NCBI RefSeq assembly: GCF_026013525.1
Contig: NZ_JAPDRA010000016.1
Coordinates: forward strand, 1 to 53,040
Length of the DNA stretch: 53,040 nt
Direction: 5' to 3'
Source of the DNA: Sphingomonas canadensis
GTDB lineage: Bacteria; Pseudomonadota; Alphaproteobacteria; Sphingomonadales; Sphingomonadaceae
The notes below the pieces were generated by a model, which did not search any database, was not told the DNA's origin, and was given only the letters and a program-made list of their open reading frames with translations. Made by a program: the position numbers and the translations under genes. Shown one piece after another: positions 1-8,415 of this stretch (within the stretch, counting starts at the first letter, position 1; every line of letters begins with the position of its first letter).

Positions 1-60
1 GTGCCTCCGCAACTGCAGAAACCCATGAATCAGACATCCCTACCTTTGGGAATCCTCTGA

Positions 61-567
61 ATGTCGATACAGCCTAGGGCCAGGCGCGCAAGGCGCCTGT
101 CCTCTTCGCAGAACCCGGCCGCGATCGAGGCGGTGCTGGGCGTGCTCACCCGGCTGCAGCAGGGCAAGGGCGCGGAAACGGCGGACAGTCTCCGCGCGAT
201 CCGCGGCACTGACCTGCACCGCTTCGCCCGCCACCTGTTCAACGAACGCCGGCGGCGCGACGAGGCGCTGGGCGCGGACCTGTTCCAGGATCCGGTGTGG
301 GACCTGATGCTGGAACTCTACGCCGCCGCCGGAGAGGGCGAGCGCGTGGGCATCAATCGCGCCACCCTCGCATCGGGCGTGCCCGCCACCACGGCGCTGC
401 GCTATATCAAGATGCTCACCAAGCGCGGGCTGGTGGTGCGCGAGCAATGTCAGGAGGATTCGCGCCGCGTGTTCGTCCGCCTCACCGATCGCGCGATGCT
501 GAAGATGACCGAGCTTCTCTCCCGCATCGCGAACGAGCGGCTGACCGCCGACCGCGCGGGCGGCTGA
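61..567 (+). CDS. MarR-like winged-helix DNA-binding protein
   Basis: Predicted 168-residue cytoplasmic protein. The first 30 or so residues are basic and low in complexity. The C-terminal half (about residues 95-160) looks like a winged helix-turn-helix: RATLASGVPATTALRYIKML would be the helix-turn-helix and DSRRVFVRLTDRA the wing, in the manner of MarR-type regulators. No ligand-binding domain is evident. The ATG at 61 has no convincing ribosome binding site before it, so the start is uncertain. The likely role is transcriptional regulation and the target is unknown. It lies upstream of infA but is separated from it by a hairpin, so it is probably not in the same transcript. Confidence 0.75.
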   Translation: MSIQPRARRARRLSSSQNPAAIEAVLGVLTRLQQGKGAETADSLRAIRGTDLHRFARHLFNERRRRDEALGADLFQDPVWDLMLELYAAAGEGERVGINRATLASGVPATTALRYIKMLTKRGLVVREQCQEDSRRVFVRLTDRAMLKMTELLSRIANERLTADRAGG

Positions 568-600
568 CGCCCTCCCCCCCCCACTACAAGGGCGTCAGGG

Positions 601-634
601 GAGCCGCGCCGGGCCATTCGGCCGGGCGCGGCTC
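601..634. terminator. Strong GC-rich hairpin between the MarR-like gene and infA
   Basis: Arms 601-615 and 620-634 are complementary over 15 bases with one mismatch and enclose a 4-base loop (ATTC). No T-run follows on either strand. It may be a transcription terminator or pause site downstream of the MarR-like gene, but the missing T-tract leaves this unproven. Confidence 0.4.
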
Positions 635-739
635 TGCCGTTCCGGGCGGTGCGATGGCAGCCCTTCTCACCCGCTTCCCTTTTGCCCCGCAGCGGAGTAA
701 AGGGCTGCGCCGTTCCCCGCCCACCCGAGAGGTTGATTT

Positions 740-958
740 TTGGCCAAAGAAGAACTGCTTGAAATGCGCGGACAGGTTGTGGAGCTTCTCCCCAACGCGA
801 TGTTCCGCGTCCGGCTCGAGAATGATCATGAGATCCTGGGCCATACCGCCGGCAAGATGCGCAAGAACCGCATCCGCGTGCTGGTGGGCGACGAAGTGCT
901 CGTCGAGCTGACGCCCTATGACCTGACCAAGGGCCGGATCACCTATCGCTTCAAGTGA
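740..958 (+). CDS. infA: Translation initiation factor IF-1
   Basis: This 72-residue protein matches the full length of IF-1, an S1-like OB-fold protein that binds the 30S A site during initiation. Family landmarks include the start MAKEELLEMRGQVVELLPNA, the central GKMRKNRIRVLVGDEVLVEL and the end LTKGRITYRFK. The start is a TTG at 740, which reproduces the conserved N-terminus. A purine-rich GAGAGG lies about 8 bases upstream. A TTG on such a highly expressed gene is unusual in general, although non-ATG starts are frequent in this window. It is followed by maf, RNase E/G-like and yacG genes, an arrangement usual in sphingomonads. Confidence 0.97.
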   Translation: MAKEELLEMRGQVVELLPNAMFRVRLENDHEILGHTAGKMRKNRIRVLVGDEVLVELTPYDLTKGRITYRFK

Positions 959-1042
959 CGCCCCCGGCGTCGCCCCGGCGCGGCCGGGGTGCGCGCGCCG
1001 CGCCCGCGGGGCGGACGGCGCGGACAGGATAGCAAGCCAGCC

Positions 1043-1612
1043 ATGAAGCTCGTCCTCGCCTCCAGCTCGCCGCGCCGGCGCGAGCTGCTCGGCCGCATCG
1101 GCGCCGTGCCCGATCGCATCGCCAGCCCCGACATCGATGAAACGCCGCTGCCCGGCGAGCTGCCCCGCGCCTATGTGCTGCGGATCGCGCTGGGCAAGGC
1201 GGCGGCGGTGCCGCGCGCGGCGGACGAGATCGTGCTGGCGGGCGACACCACCGTCGCCGCAGGGCGCCGCATCCTGGGCAAGCCGGAGGACGAGGCGGAC
1301 CTGCGCCGCATGCTCGCGCTGCTTTCCGGGCGGCGCCACCATTGCTTCTCCGCCGTGTGCGTTGCCGGAATCGACGGCAAGGTGCGCCACCGCGTCACCG
1401 ACACGATCGTCGCCTTCAAGCGGCTGACCGCGGACGAGATCGACTGGTATGTCGCCAGCGGCGAAGGGATGGGCAAGGCGGGCGGCTATGCCATCCAGGG
1501 CCGCGCCGAATGCTTCGTCCGCTATCTTTCGGGCAGCCATTCGGGCGTGGTCGGGCTGCCGGTATACGAGACGCGGGCGCTGTTGCTGGGCGCCGGCTAT
1601 CCGCTTGGCTGA
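1043..1612 (+). CDS. maf: Maf-family nucleotide pyrophosphatase
   Basis: 189-residue Maf protein, a house-cleaning nucleoside-triphosphate pyrophosphatase that hydrolyses non-canonical or modified nucleotides (dTTP/UTP-type or 7-methyl-GTP-type). Diagnostic features are the N-terminal MKLVLASSSPRRRELLGRIG, the VLAGDTTV segment carrying the catalytic acidic residue, and the C-terminal GKAGGYAIQGRAECFVRYLSGSHSGVVGLP. The ATG at 1043 is preferred over an upstream ATG because it restores the family N-terminus. It overlaps the next gene by 8 bases, which implies co-translation. Confidence 0.95.
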   Translation: MKLVLASSSPRRRELLGRIGAVPDRIASPDIDETPLPGELPRAYVLRIALGKAAAVPRAADEIVLAGDTTVAAGRRILGKPEDEADLRRMLALLSGRRHHCFSAVCVAGIDGKVRHRVTDTIVAFKRLTADEIDWYVASGEGMGKAGGYAIQGRAECFVRYLSGSHSGVVGLPVYETRALLLGAGYPLG

Positions 1613-2528
1613 GTGGCTGTACGAGGCCGGCATCGGTGAGGCGCGCGCGGCGCTGGTCGCGGACGGCCGCATCCTGAAGGCGCGGATCGAGCTGCCGGGG
1701 CTGCGCGCGGGCACCATCGTCCAGGGGCGGCTGCGCGCGGAGGGCCGGGTCGAATGGCCCGGCGGTGCCGCGCTGCTCGATCGCGTTCCCCCGGGCACGG
1801 CCGAAGGCGCGGCGATCACGGTGCGGATCACCCGCGAGGCGATTCCCGAGCCCGGCCGCGCCAAGCTGGCCCGCGCCGCCGTCACCGCCGATCCGCCCGC
1901 CGGGGGGCCGGACCTGTACGCACGGATCGCGGCCGGCGGCATCCCCGTGCGCACCTGCCGCGCGCATGAGCCCGACCTGCTGGAGGCGGCCGGCTGGTCC
2001 GAGGTGCTGGAGGAGGCGCTGACCGGCGAGATCCCCTTCCCCGGCGGCGTGCTGCGCATGGCGGTGACGCCCGCGATGACGCTGTTCGACGTCGATGGAT
2101 CGCTGCCGCCCGAGCCGCTGGCGATCGCCGCCGCCACCGCCGCCGCGCAGGCGATCGAGCGCCACGGCATCGGCGGATCAATCGGGATCGACTTCCCCAC
2201 GCTGGGCGGCAAGGCCGCGCGCCAGGCGGTGGCCGACGCGATCGACGCGGCGCTGCCCCAGCCGTTCGAGCGTACCGCGGTCAACGGCTTCGGCTTCCTC
2301 CAGATCGTGCGGCGGCGCACCCGCGCCGCGCTGCCCGAGCTGCTGAGCGCCGATCGCGCCGGGGCGGAGGCACGCGCCGAGCTGCGCCGGATCGAACGGC
2401 TTCCCCCGCCGCTGCCCGATACCCATATCGTTCCCGCGCGGCTGCTGCGCCGGATCGCGGCCGAGCCGGGCTGGACGGCGGCGCTGGCGCAGCGCATGGG
2501 CAGGGCGCCGCAACTGGTGGAAGGATGA
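1605..2528 (+). CDS. Short ribonuclease E/G-family protein
   Basis: 307-residue protein of the Rne/Rng family, much shorter than E. coli RNase G (about 490) or RNase E. The start LAEWLYEAGIGEARAALVAD, the GTIVQGRLRAEGRVEW stretch and the C-terminal core (ALTGEIPFPGGVLRMAVTPAMTLFDVDGS, then GGSIGIDFPTLGGKAARQ, given here as separate motifs) match the catalytic half, where acidic residues such as D in FDVDG bind magnesium. A compact form of this kind sits between maf and yacG in sphingomonads. I chose the TTG at 1605, which overlaps the end of maf. Its cellular RNA targets cannot be inferred. It overlaps yacG by 4 bases. Confidence 0.85.
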   Translation: MAEWLYEAGIGEARAALVADGRILKARIELPGLRAGTIVQGRLRAEGRVEWPGGAALLDRVPPGTAEGAAITVRITREAIPEPGRAKLARAAVTADPPAGGPDLYARIAAGGIPVRTCRAHEPDLLEAAGWSEVLEEALTGEIPFPGGVLRMAVTPAMTLFDVDGSLPPEPLAIAAATAAAQAIERHGIGGSIGIDFPTLGGKAARQAVADAIDAALPQPFERTAVNGFGFLQIVRRRTRAALPELLSADRAGAEARAELRRIERLPPPLPDTHIVPARLLRRIAAEPGWTAALAQRMGRAPQLVEG

Positions 2529-2713
2529 TGGCGAAGCGAGGAAGCTGCCCGATCTGCGGCAAGCCGCCGGTGGCGGAATTCACCCCTTTTTGCAGCCGCG
2601 GCTGCAAGGATCGCGACCTGCTGCAATGGCTGGGCGACGGCTATCGCCTGCCCGGCGAGCCGGTGGACCCCGATATCGAATCTGGGGTGGACAGGCGCCT
2701 GCACGACGACTAA
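2525..2713 (+). CDS. yacG: DNA gyrase inhibitor / zinc-binding protein YacG
   Basis: 62-residue YacG-type zinc ribbon. The ligands are visible as CPIC (residues 8-11) and FCSRGC (Cys23 and Cys27), followed by KDRDLLQWLGDGYRLPGEP, the usual YacG continuation. In E. coli YacG binds GyrB and inhibits gyrase. Two adjacent ATG codons occur at 2525 and 2528. The first overlaps the stop of the preceding ribonuclease gene (ATGA), so the two are probably translationally coupled. It is the last protein gene before the tRNA. Confidence 0.93.
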   Translation: MMAKRGSCPICGKPPVAEFTPFCSRGCKDRDLLQWLGDGYRLPGEPVDPDIESGVDRRLHDD

Positions 2714-2740
2714 GAGCCCGCTTCCGGCGTCCGCTGGTAT

Positions 2741-2816
2741 GCCCAGGTAGCTCAGTTGGTAGAGCATGCGACTGAAAATCGCAGTGTCGGTGGTTCGATT
2801 CCGCCCCTGGGCACCA
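2741..2816 (+). tRNA. tRNA-Phe (GAA)
   Basis: 76-base cloverleaf including an encoded CCA. The acceptor stem pairs GCCCAGG with CCTGGGC, the D-loop contains TAGCTCAGTTGGTAGAGCA, the anticodon loop is CTGAAAA with anticodon GAA at 2774-2776, and the T-loop contains GGTTCGATTCC. Confidence 0.97.
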
Positions 2817-2988
2817 CCCTCCCACATCCGATAAGATTTCCGCACGCACCACGGGATGCTCGGCGGGCCGGCCGTGCATGACCGCGCAACCGGCATGCTT
2901 GCCCGCGCCCGGCGGAACGCGGCCGCCGGTCCCGACCGGTGCCCCTGCACCACGCATCCCCGCTGAGCCCCGCCGCGCGCGACGGATT

Positions 2989-3018
2989 CGATCAGTCGTG
3001 TTCGAACCCGATTAGTCG
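2989..3018 (+). promoter_or_regulatory. Candidate operator A upstream of the GMC dehydrogenase operon
   Basis: The element reads CGATCA-N14-CGATTAG, with a TTCGAA core at 3001-3006 inside a 16-bp dyad (TCGTGTTCGAACCCGA, 2996-3011). The same arrangement, with identical spacing, recurs upstream of the dioxygenase gene and in diverged form upstream of the TonB receptor. It can be read as a palindrome or as two half-sites 20 bp apart, the latter being typical of AraC-type binding. The rest of the gap from 2817 to 3171 holds no gene that I can support. Confidence 0.6.
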
Positions 3019-3171
3019 CCCTCCCCCCGGCCGCCGCGATCGGCTTGCGGCGGGGCGCGGCGGCACGCCAAAGCTGCCCGGGACAGGAGAGGCCGGAAAG
3101 GCGACGGGCAGCCGGGCATGCGGCGCGGCGGCGGTGTTGCGAGCGGACTCTCCGCCTATCGGGGTGGGGAC

Positions 3172-4794
3172 ATGCGCGAAGACGCAAACGAGACGTTCGA
3201 CTTCATCATCATCGGCGCGGGATCGGCGGGCTGCGTGCTGGCCAACCGGCTGACCGCGGACGGCCGCTTCCGCGTGCTGCTGCTGGAGGCCGGCGGCGAC
3301 CACCGCCGCTTCATGATCGACATGCCGGCCGGGCTGGGCCACGTCTTCTACGATCCCAAGGTGAACTGGTGCTACGAGACCGAGCCCGACCAGAACATGG
3401 GCGGCCGCACCGATTACTGGCCGCGCGGCAAGGTGCTGGGCGGATCGAGTTCGATCAACGGCATGGTCTATATCCGCGGCCAGCGCGAGGATTTCGACGA
3501 CTGGAAGGCCATGGGCTGCCCCGGCTGGGGCTATGACGACGTGCTGCCCTATTTCAAGATGTCCGAGGACAACGACAAGGGCGGCGACGCCTGGCGCGGC
3601 GCGGACGGGCCGTGGAAGATCTCCAGCATCGACGATCGCGCGCATCCGCTCACCCGCCTGGCGCTGCAGGCGGCGGAGAGCCTGGGCTATCCGAGCAATC
3701 CGGATTTCAACGGCGAGCGGCAGGAAGGCGTGGGCTATTACCAGTTCAGCTTCCGCAAGGGCCGCCGCACCCATGCCGCCAACGCCTTCCTGGAACCCGC
3801 GATGAAGCGGCCCAACCTGGTGGTGCGCAAGAACGCGACCGTCCAGCGGCTGACCTTCGAGGGCAAGCGCGCGACCGGCGCCGTCTATCGCCAGGGCAGC
3901 CGCGAGGTGACCGTGCGGGCGCGGCGCGAGGTGATCGTATCCGGCGGCGCGATCAATTCGCCGCTGCTGCTCCAGCTTTCCGGCGTCGGGCCGGGGCCGC
4001 TGCTGGCCTATCACGGCATCGATGTGGTGGCGGATTCGCCGATGGTGGGCGAGAACCTTCAGGACCATGTGTTCACCGGCCTGATCTTCCGCACCAGCAA
4101 GCCTTCGCTGAACGACCGGCTGAACAACTGGCCGTCGATCCTGCTGGCGGGGGCGCAATATGTGCTGACGCACACCGGCCCGCTCAGTTTCGGCATCAAC
4201 CAGGGCGGCGCCTTCGTGCGCACCCGGCCGGAGGAGACGCGGCCGGACACCCAGCTCTACTTCATCCCGCTCAGCTTCCAGGCCGGGGTGGGGAACAAGG
4301 TGTGGCCGCACCAGTTCAGCGGCTTCACGATCAACGTCAGCCCGTGCCGGCCGACCAGCCGCGGCCATATCCGCATCCGCTCCGCGACGCCGGGCGACGC
4401 GCCGATCATCCACCGCAACTATATGGCGACCGATGAGGACGTGCGCGTCTTCGTCGAGAGCCTGAAGATCGCCGACCGCATCAGCCGCGCCAAGCCCTTC
4501 GCCGACATCGTCACCGAACGGCTGTGGCCCGCGGAGACCGAGCTGACCGACGCGGTGCTGGAGAATTGGGCGCGGCAGACCGGGCGCACCACCTATCACC
4601 CCACCAGCAGTTGCACGATGGGGCCGGACCCGAAGACCAGCGTGGTCGATCCGCGGCTGCGCGTGCATGGGATCGAGGGCCTTCGCGTGATCGACGCATC
4701 GATCATGCCGATCGTCGTTTCGGGCAACACCAACGCCGCCGCGACGATGATCGGCGAGCGCGGCGCCGCCTTCGTCCTTGAAGACAATCGCTGA
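3172..4794 (+). CDS. GMC-family FAD-dependent alcohol dehydrogenase
   Basis: 540-residue glucose-methanol-choline oxidoreductase that oxidises an alcohol to an aldehyde with FAD. The N-terminal dinucleotide-binding motif is FIIIGAGSAGCVLANRL, followed by the GMC signature region GKVLGGSSSINGMVYIRG. The second signature occurs in SGGAINSPLLLQLSGVGP. The C-terminal catalytic His/Asn region is YHPTSSCTMGP ... VSGNTNAAATMIGE. No signal peptide is present, so it is probably cytoplasmic or membrane-peripheral. I start at 3172, after GGGGTGGGG, rather than at an ATG 54 bases earlier. PEG dehydrogenase (PegA), choline dehydrogenase and long-chain alcohol dehydrogenases all belong here. The neighbourhood favours a PegA-like role, but the substrate is inferred. 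Candidate operator A lies upstream. Confidence 0.92.
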   Translation: MREDANETFDFIIIGAGSAGCVLANRLTADGRFRVLLLEAGGDHRRFMIDMPAGLGHVFYDPKVNWCYETEPDQNMGGRTDYWPRGKVLGGSSSINGMVYIRGQREDFDDWKAMGCPGWGYDDVLPYFKMSEDNDKGGDAWRGADGPWKISSIDDRAHPLTRLALQAAESLGYPSNPDFNGERQEGVGYYQFSFRKGRRTHAANAFLEPAMKRPNLVVRKNATVQRLTFEGKRATGAVYRQGSREVTVRARREVIVSGGAINSPLLLQLSGVGPGPLLAYHGIDVVADSPMVGENLQDHVFTGLIFRTSKPSLNDRLNNWPSILLAGAQYVLTHTGPLSFGINQGGAFVRTRPEETRPDTQLYFIPLSFQAGVGNKVWPHQFSGFTINVSPCRPTSRGHIRIRSATPGDAPIIHRNYMATDEDVRVFVESLKIADRISRAKPFADIVTERLWPAETELTDAVLENWARQTGRTTYHPTSSCTMGPDPKTSVVDPRLRVHGIEGLRVIDASIMPIVVSGNTNAAATMIGERGAAFVLEDNR

Positions 4795-4807
4795 GCGGGA
4801 GGCGGAA

Positions 4808-6235
4808 TTGCGCAGCATCGACCGTTTCTACATCGGCGGCCGCTGGGTCGAGCCTGCCGGAACCGGCCGGATCGAGGTGATCGATCCGGCGACCGAACAG
4901 CCATGCGGCAGCATCGCGGCGGGATGCGCGGAGGATGTCGACCGCGCCGTCGCGGCCGCGCGGGCCGCCTTCCCCGCCTTCGCGCAGACGAGCCGCGAGG
5001 AGCGGATCGCGCTGCTGGAGCGGCTGGCCGACGCCTATGACGCGCGCGCCGGGGAACTGGCCGCCGCGCTGACCGAGGAGATGGGGGCGCCCGCCTCGCT
5101 CGCCGCGAACGCGCAGGTGCCGCTGGGCTCCGGCCATCTGCGCGCCGCCGCGCGCGCGCTGGCCGGCTTCGCGTTCGAGGAGGCGATGGGCGCCACGCGC
5201 ATCGTGCGCGAGCCGATCGGCGTGGCGGGCATGATCACGCCATGGAACTGGCCGCTGCACCAGATCGGCTGCAAGGTCGCGCCCGCGATCGCGACCGGTT
5301 GCACCATGGTGCTCAAGCCGTCCGAGGCGGCGCCATTCGACGCGCAGATCTTCGCCGAAATCGTCGACGCGGCGGGCGTGCCCGCCGGGGTGTTCAACCT
5401 GGTGCATGGCGACGGGCCGGGCGTAGGCGCGCCGATGGCGGCGCATCCGGACATCGACCTCATCTCGTTCACCGGATCGACTGGCGCGGGCGTGGCGGTG
5501 GCCCAGGCGGCGGCGCCCTCGGTCAAGCGCGTGTGCCAGGAACTGGGCGGCAAGAGCGCGCTGATCGCGCTGGACGACGCGCGGCTGGCGGACAGCGTGG
5601 CGGGATGCGTCGACCGGGTGATGGCCAATTCCGGCCAGTCGTGCAACGCGCCCACGCGGCTGCTCGTCCCCGCGCACCGCATGGCGGAGGCCGCCGAGGC
5701 CGCCCGCGCCGCGGCGGAGCGGGTGAGCGTGGGCGATCCGCGCGGCAATTCGCGCATGGGCCCGGTGGTGTCAGGCGCGCAATGGGCGAAGATCCAGGCG
5801 CTGATCCGCATCGGGCTGGAGGAAGGCGCCACGCTGGTCGCGGGCGGCCCGGGCAGGCCCGACGGGCTGGACCGCGGCTTCTATGTCCGCCCCACCGTGT
5901 TCGCCGATGTGCGCAACGGCATGACGATCGCGCGCGAGGAGATCTTCGGCCCGGTGCTGTGCATCATCGGCTATGATTCGCCGGGCGATGCGATCGCGAT
6001 CGCCAATGATTCCCCCTATGGCCTGTCCGCCGCGGTGAGCGGCGAGGACGTGGCGCTGGCGCGCAGCCTGGCGCGGATGCTGCGCGCGGGCGAGGTGCTG
6101 ATCAACGGCGCCTGGGACATCGACGCCCCCTTCGGCGGATACCGCCAGAGCGGCAACGGCCGCGAAAAGGGCGTGTTCGCCTTTCACGACTTCCTCGAAG
6201 TCAAGGCGATCGTGGGCTACGGCACGGGGGAATGA
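4808..6235 (+). CDS. NAD(P)-dependent aldehyde dehydrogenase
   Basis: 475-residue aldehyde dehydrogenase, close to full family length. The active-site glutamate is in QELGGKSAL, the nucleophilic cysteine in NSGQSCNAPTRLLV, and cofactor-binding residues occur in ITPWNWPLHQ and FTGSTGAG. The C-terminal motif is FGGYRQSGNGREKG. The TTG at 4808, six bases after GGGAGG, is chosen; a TTG at 4778 would overlap the upstream gene by 17 bases. Placed 13 bases after the GMC gene, it most simply oxidises the aldehyde made by that enzyme to a carboxylate, like PegC in the PEG pathway. It overlaps the next gene by an ATGA. Confidence 0.93.
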   Translation: MRSIDRFYIGGRWVEPAGTGRIEVIDPATEQPCGSIAAGCAEDVDRAVAAARAAFPAFAQTSREERIALLERLADAYDARAGELAAALTEEMGAPASLAANAQVPLGSGHLRAAARALAGFAFEEAMGATRIVREPIGVAGMITPWNWPLHQIGCKVAPAIATGCTMVLKPSEAAPFDAQIFAEIVDAAGVPAGVFNLVHGDGPGVGAPMAAHPDIDLISFTGSTGAGVAVAQAAAPSVKRVCQELGGKSALIALDDARLADSVAGCVDRVMANSGQSCNAPTRLLVPAHRMAEAAEAARAAAERVSVGDPRGNSRMGPVVSGAQWAKIQALIRIGLEEGATLVAGGPGRPDGLDRGFYVRPTVFADVRNGMTIAREEIFGPVLCIIGYDSPGDAIAIANDSPYGLSAAVSGEDVALARSLARMLRAGEVLINGAWDIDAPFGGYRQSGNGREKGVFAFHDFLEVKAIVGYGTGE

Positions 6236-7227
6236 GCGGTGGCGAACCCGGCGATGTGCTGATCATGCAGGCTGCGCATGCGCGGCTCGAACGCGAGCTG
6301 GCGCCGTGGCGCGACGCGCTGCTGCTGATGGACGATGCCGGAACCGTCACCCGCGCCACGGGCGGCGCGGCGGTACGCGATCCGCGGCCCGCAGGGGCAT
6401 GGTATGGGCCGGACGTGTGGTACAGCCCGGCGGCCGCAGCATTCCTGGATTGTGCGCACAATTCGCCGAGCCTGCGCTGGCTCCAGGCGGGCACGGCGGG
6501 GGTGGACGCGGCGGTCTACGCCCCGTTCCTGCGGCGGGGAATCGCGGTCACGACCAGTCATGGCTTCGCGCCGGGCATGGCGGATCAGGTGATGGCGGGC
6601 GTGCTCGACCATTGGCAGCGCGGGCCGGAACGCCGGCGCCTGCGCGCCGGGGGCAAGTGGCAGCCCACCCCGTTCCGCGAGCTGGCGGGCAGCCGCTGGC
6701 TGATCATCGGGTTCGGCGCGGTGGGGCGCGAGGTCGCGCGGCGGGCCGCCGCCTTCGGCGCGCAGGTGACCGGCGTGGCGCGAACGGCGGGCACGGACGC
6801 GCTGGCCGGGCGGATCGTGCCGCTGGGCGCGCTGCATGCGGAGCTGCCCGCCGCCGATGTGGTGATACTGTCGATCGCGCTAAACGCCGCCACGCGCGGG
6901 ATGGCGGACGCCGCGTTCTTCGCCGCGATGAAGCCCGGCGCGACGCTGGTGAACGTCGGCCGCGGCGCGCTGGTGGATGAGGGCGCGCTGCTGGACGGGC
7001 TGGCGCGCGGACAGCCGGGCCATGCCGTGCTCGACGTGTTCGTGCAGGAGCCGCTGCCGTCCGGATCGCCCTTCTGGACGCATCCGGCGGTGACGATGAC
7101 ACCGCACGATAGCTGGGCGTCGGCGGGCGCCACGAGCAACAACGACGCCACCTTTGCGGCGAACCTGGGCCGCTTCCTCGCGGGGCTGCCGCTGCAGGGC
7201 GTGGCCGTTCCGGAGGACGCGCGATGA
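6232..7227 (+). CDS. D-2-hydroxyacid dehydrogenase-like NAD-binding protein
   Basis: 331-residue member of the D-isomer-specific 2-hydroxyacid dehydrogenase family, which interconverts 2-oxo acids and D-2-hydroxy acids with NAD(P). The Rossmann motif is LIIGFGAVGREVA (about residue 160). The catalytic arginine lies in NVGRGALVDEGAL, the glutamate in VQEPLP and the histidine in TPHDSW. The N-terminal substrate domain is divergent. The start overlaps the aldehyde dehydrogenase stop (ATGA) and the end overlaps the next start, so the genes are translationally coupled. A glyoxylate or hydroxypyruvate reductase activity would fit an ether-cleavage pathway, but this is inference. Confidence 0.88.
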   Translation: MSGGEPGDVLIMQAAHARLERELAPWRDALLLMDDAGTVTRATGGAAVRDPRPAGAWYGPDVWYSPAAAAFLDCAHNSPSLRWLQAGTAGVDAAVYAPFLRRGIAVTTSHGFAPGMADQVMAGVLDHWQRGPERRRLRAGGKWQPTPFRELAGSRWLIIGFGAVGREVARRAAAFGAQVTGVARTAGTDALAGRIVPLGALHAELPAADVVILSIALNAATRGMADAAFFAAMKPGATLVNVGRGALVDEGALLDGLARGQPGHAVLDVFVQEPLPSGSPFWTHPAVTMTPHDSWASAGATSNNDATFAANLGRFLAGLPLQGVAVPEDAR

Positions 7228-8375
7228 ACCCCGCATCGTTCGACGATTACCGCGAACTGGCGCGGCGGCGGCTGCCCCGGATGTTCTTCGAATATGTCGA
7301 CGGCGGATCGTTCAACGAAACCACGCTGCGCAGCAATTCGGACGATCTGGCCGCGGTGAAGCTGCGCCAGCGGGTGCTGGTGGATACCAGCGCGGTCAAC
7401 ACCGCGATCAGCGTCTTCGGGCAGTGCATGTCGATGCCCGTCGGCCTTGCGCCTGTGGGCGTCGCCGGCCTGTTCGCGCGGCGCGGCGAGGTCCAGGCGG
7501 CGCGCGCGGCGAAGGTGGCGGGCGTCCCGATGTGCCTTTCCACCATCGGCATCTGCAGCGTGGAGGAGGTTTCGGCCGCCGCCGCGCCGCCGTGGTTCCA
7601 GCTCTATATGCTCAAGGATCGCGGCTATATGCGCGAGCTGCTGGCGCGCGCGCGGACGGCGGGCAGCCCGGTGCTGCTGTTCACCGTGGACATGGCCGCG
7701 ACCGGCGGGCGCTATCGCGACTATCGCAACGGCGGCATCGTCGCGAACAACGGCGGCATGGCCTGGGCCGAGCGGATGCGGCAGGGGATGCTGCGCCCGC
7801 GCTGGAGCTGGGACGTGTTCTGCCGCGGCCGGCCGCTGCTGCCCGGCAACCTGGCCGCCGCGCTGCCGGAGGACGCGAGTATCAACGACGCGCTGGTCTG
7901 GGTCGGCGGCAACATGGATCGCACCGTGAGCTGGAAGGACCTGGATTTCGTCCGCGAGAACTGGGACGGGCCGCTGGTGCTGAAGGGCATCCTGGACCCG
8001 GAAGACGCGCGATCGGCGGCGAAGGCGGGCGTCGACGGAATCGTGGTTTCCAACCACGGCGGGCGCCAGCTCGACGGCGTGTCCTCGTCCATCGCGGCGC
8101 TGCCGCGCGTGGCCGATGCGGCGGGCGGGCTGGAGATCTTCCTCGACAGCGGGGTGCGCAACGGGCTGGACGTGCTGCGCGCGCTGGCGATGGGCGCGCG
8201 CGCGGTGTTCCTGGGCCGCGCCTGGGCCTGGGCGCTGGCGGCCGGGGGCGAGGCGATGGTGGCGCGCATGCTGGGCTCCATCCGCGCCGAGCTGACCGCG
8301 GCGATGATCCTGAGCGGCTGCACCGATGTGGCCCATGCGACACGCGACCTGATCGATGGCCCTCCGCGCGGCTAA
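7224..8375 (+). CDS. FMN-dependent L-2-hydroxyacid dehydrogenase/oxidase
   Basis: 383-residue alpha/beta-barrel flavoprotein of the LldD / glycolate oxidase / mandelate dehydrogenase family. Recognisable segments are FFEYVDGGSFNETTLRSNSD near the N-terminus, PVGLAPVGVAGLF, LYMLKDRGYMRELLARA, and the active-site SNHGGRQLDG containing the catalytic histidine. FMN-phosphate binding occurs in FLDSGVRNGLDVLRALAMGA. It oxidises L-2-hydroxy acids such as lactate, glycolate or mandelate; the actual substrate is unknown. Its ATGA overlap with the dehydrogenase before it makes it the last gene of the four-gene operon. Confidence 0.92.
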   Translation: MNPASFDDYRELARRRLPRMFFEYVDGGSFNETTLRSNSDDLAAVKLRQRVLVDTSAVNTAISVFGQCMSMPVGLAPVGVAGLFARRGEVQAARAAKVAGVPMCLSTIGICSVEEVSAAAAPPWFQLYMLKDRGYMRELLARARTAGSPVLLFTVDMAATGGRYRDYRNGGIVANNGGMAWAERMRQGMLRPRWSWDVFCRGRPLLPGNLAAALPEDASINDALVWVGGNMDRTVSWKDLDFVRENWDGPLVLKGILDPEDARSAAKAGVDGIVVSNHGGRQLDGVSSSIAALPRVADAAGGLEIFLDSGVRNGLDVLRALAMGARAVFLGRAWAWALAAGGEAMVARMLGSIRAELTAAMILSGCTDVAHATRDLIDGPPRG

Positions 8376-8415
8376 GCATGTTGCAGTAGATATTGCGCGG
8401 AAATAGGGTGCATCA

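Noticed and set aside
3118..3171. An earlier ATG for the GMC dehydrogenase
   Set aside because: The extra 18 residues are not family-like and there is no ribosome binding site; the ATG at 3172 follows GGGGTGGGG and gives the usual N-terminus.
584..3187. A very long open frame on the minus strand across infA, maf, the RNase gene and the tRNA
   Set aside because: It is antisense to well-recognised genes and a tRNA, and the translation is low-complexity Arg/Ala/Pro. High G+C makes stop codons rare in such frames.
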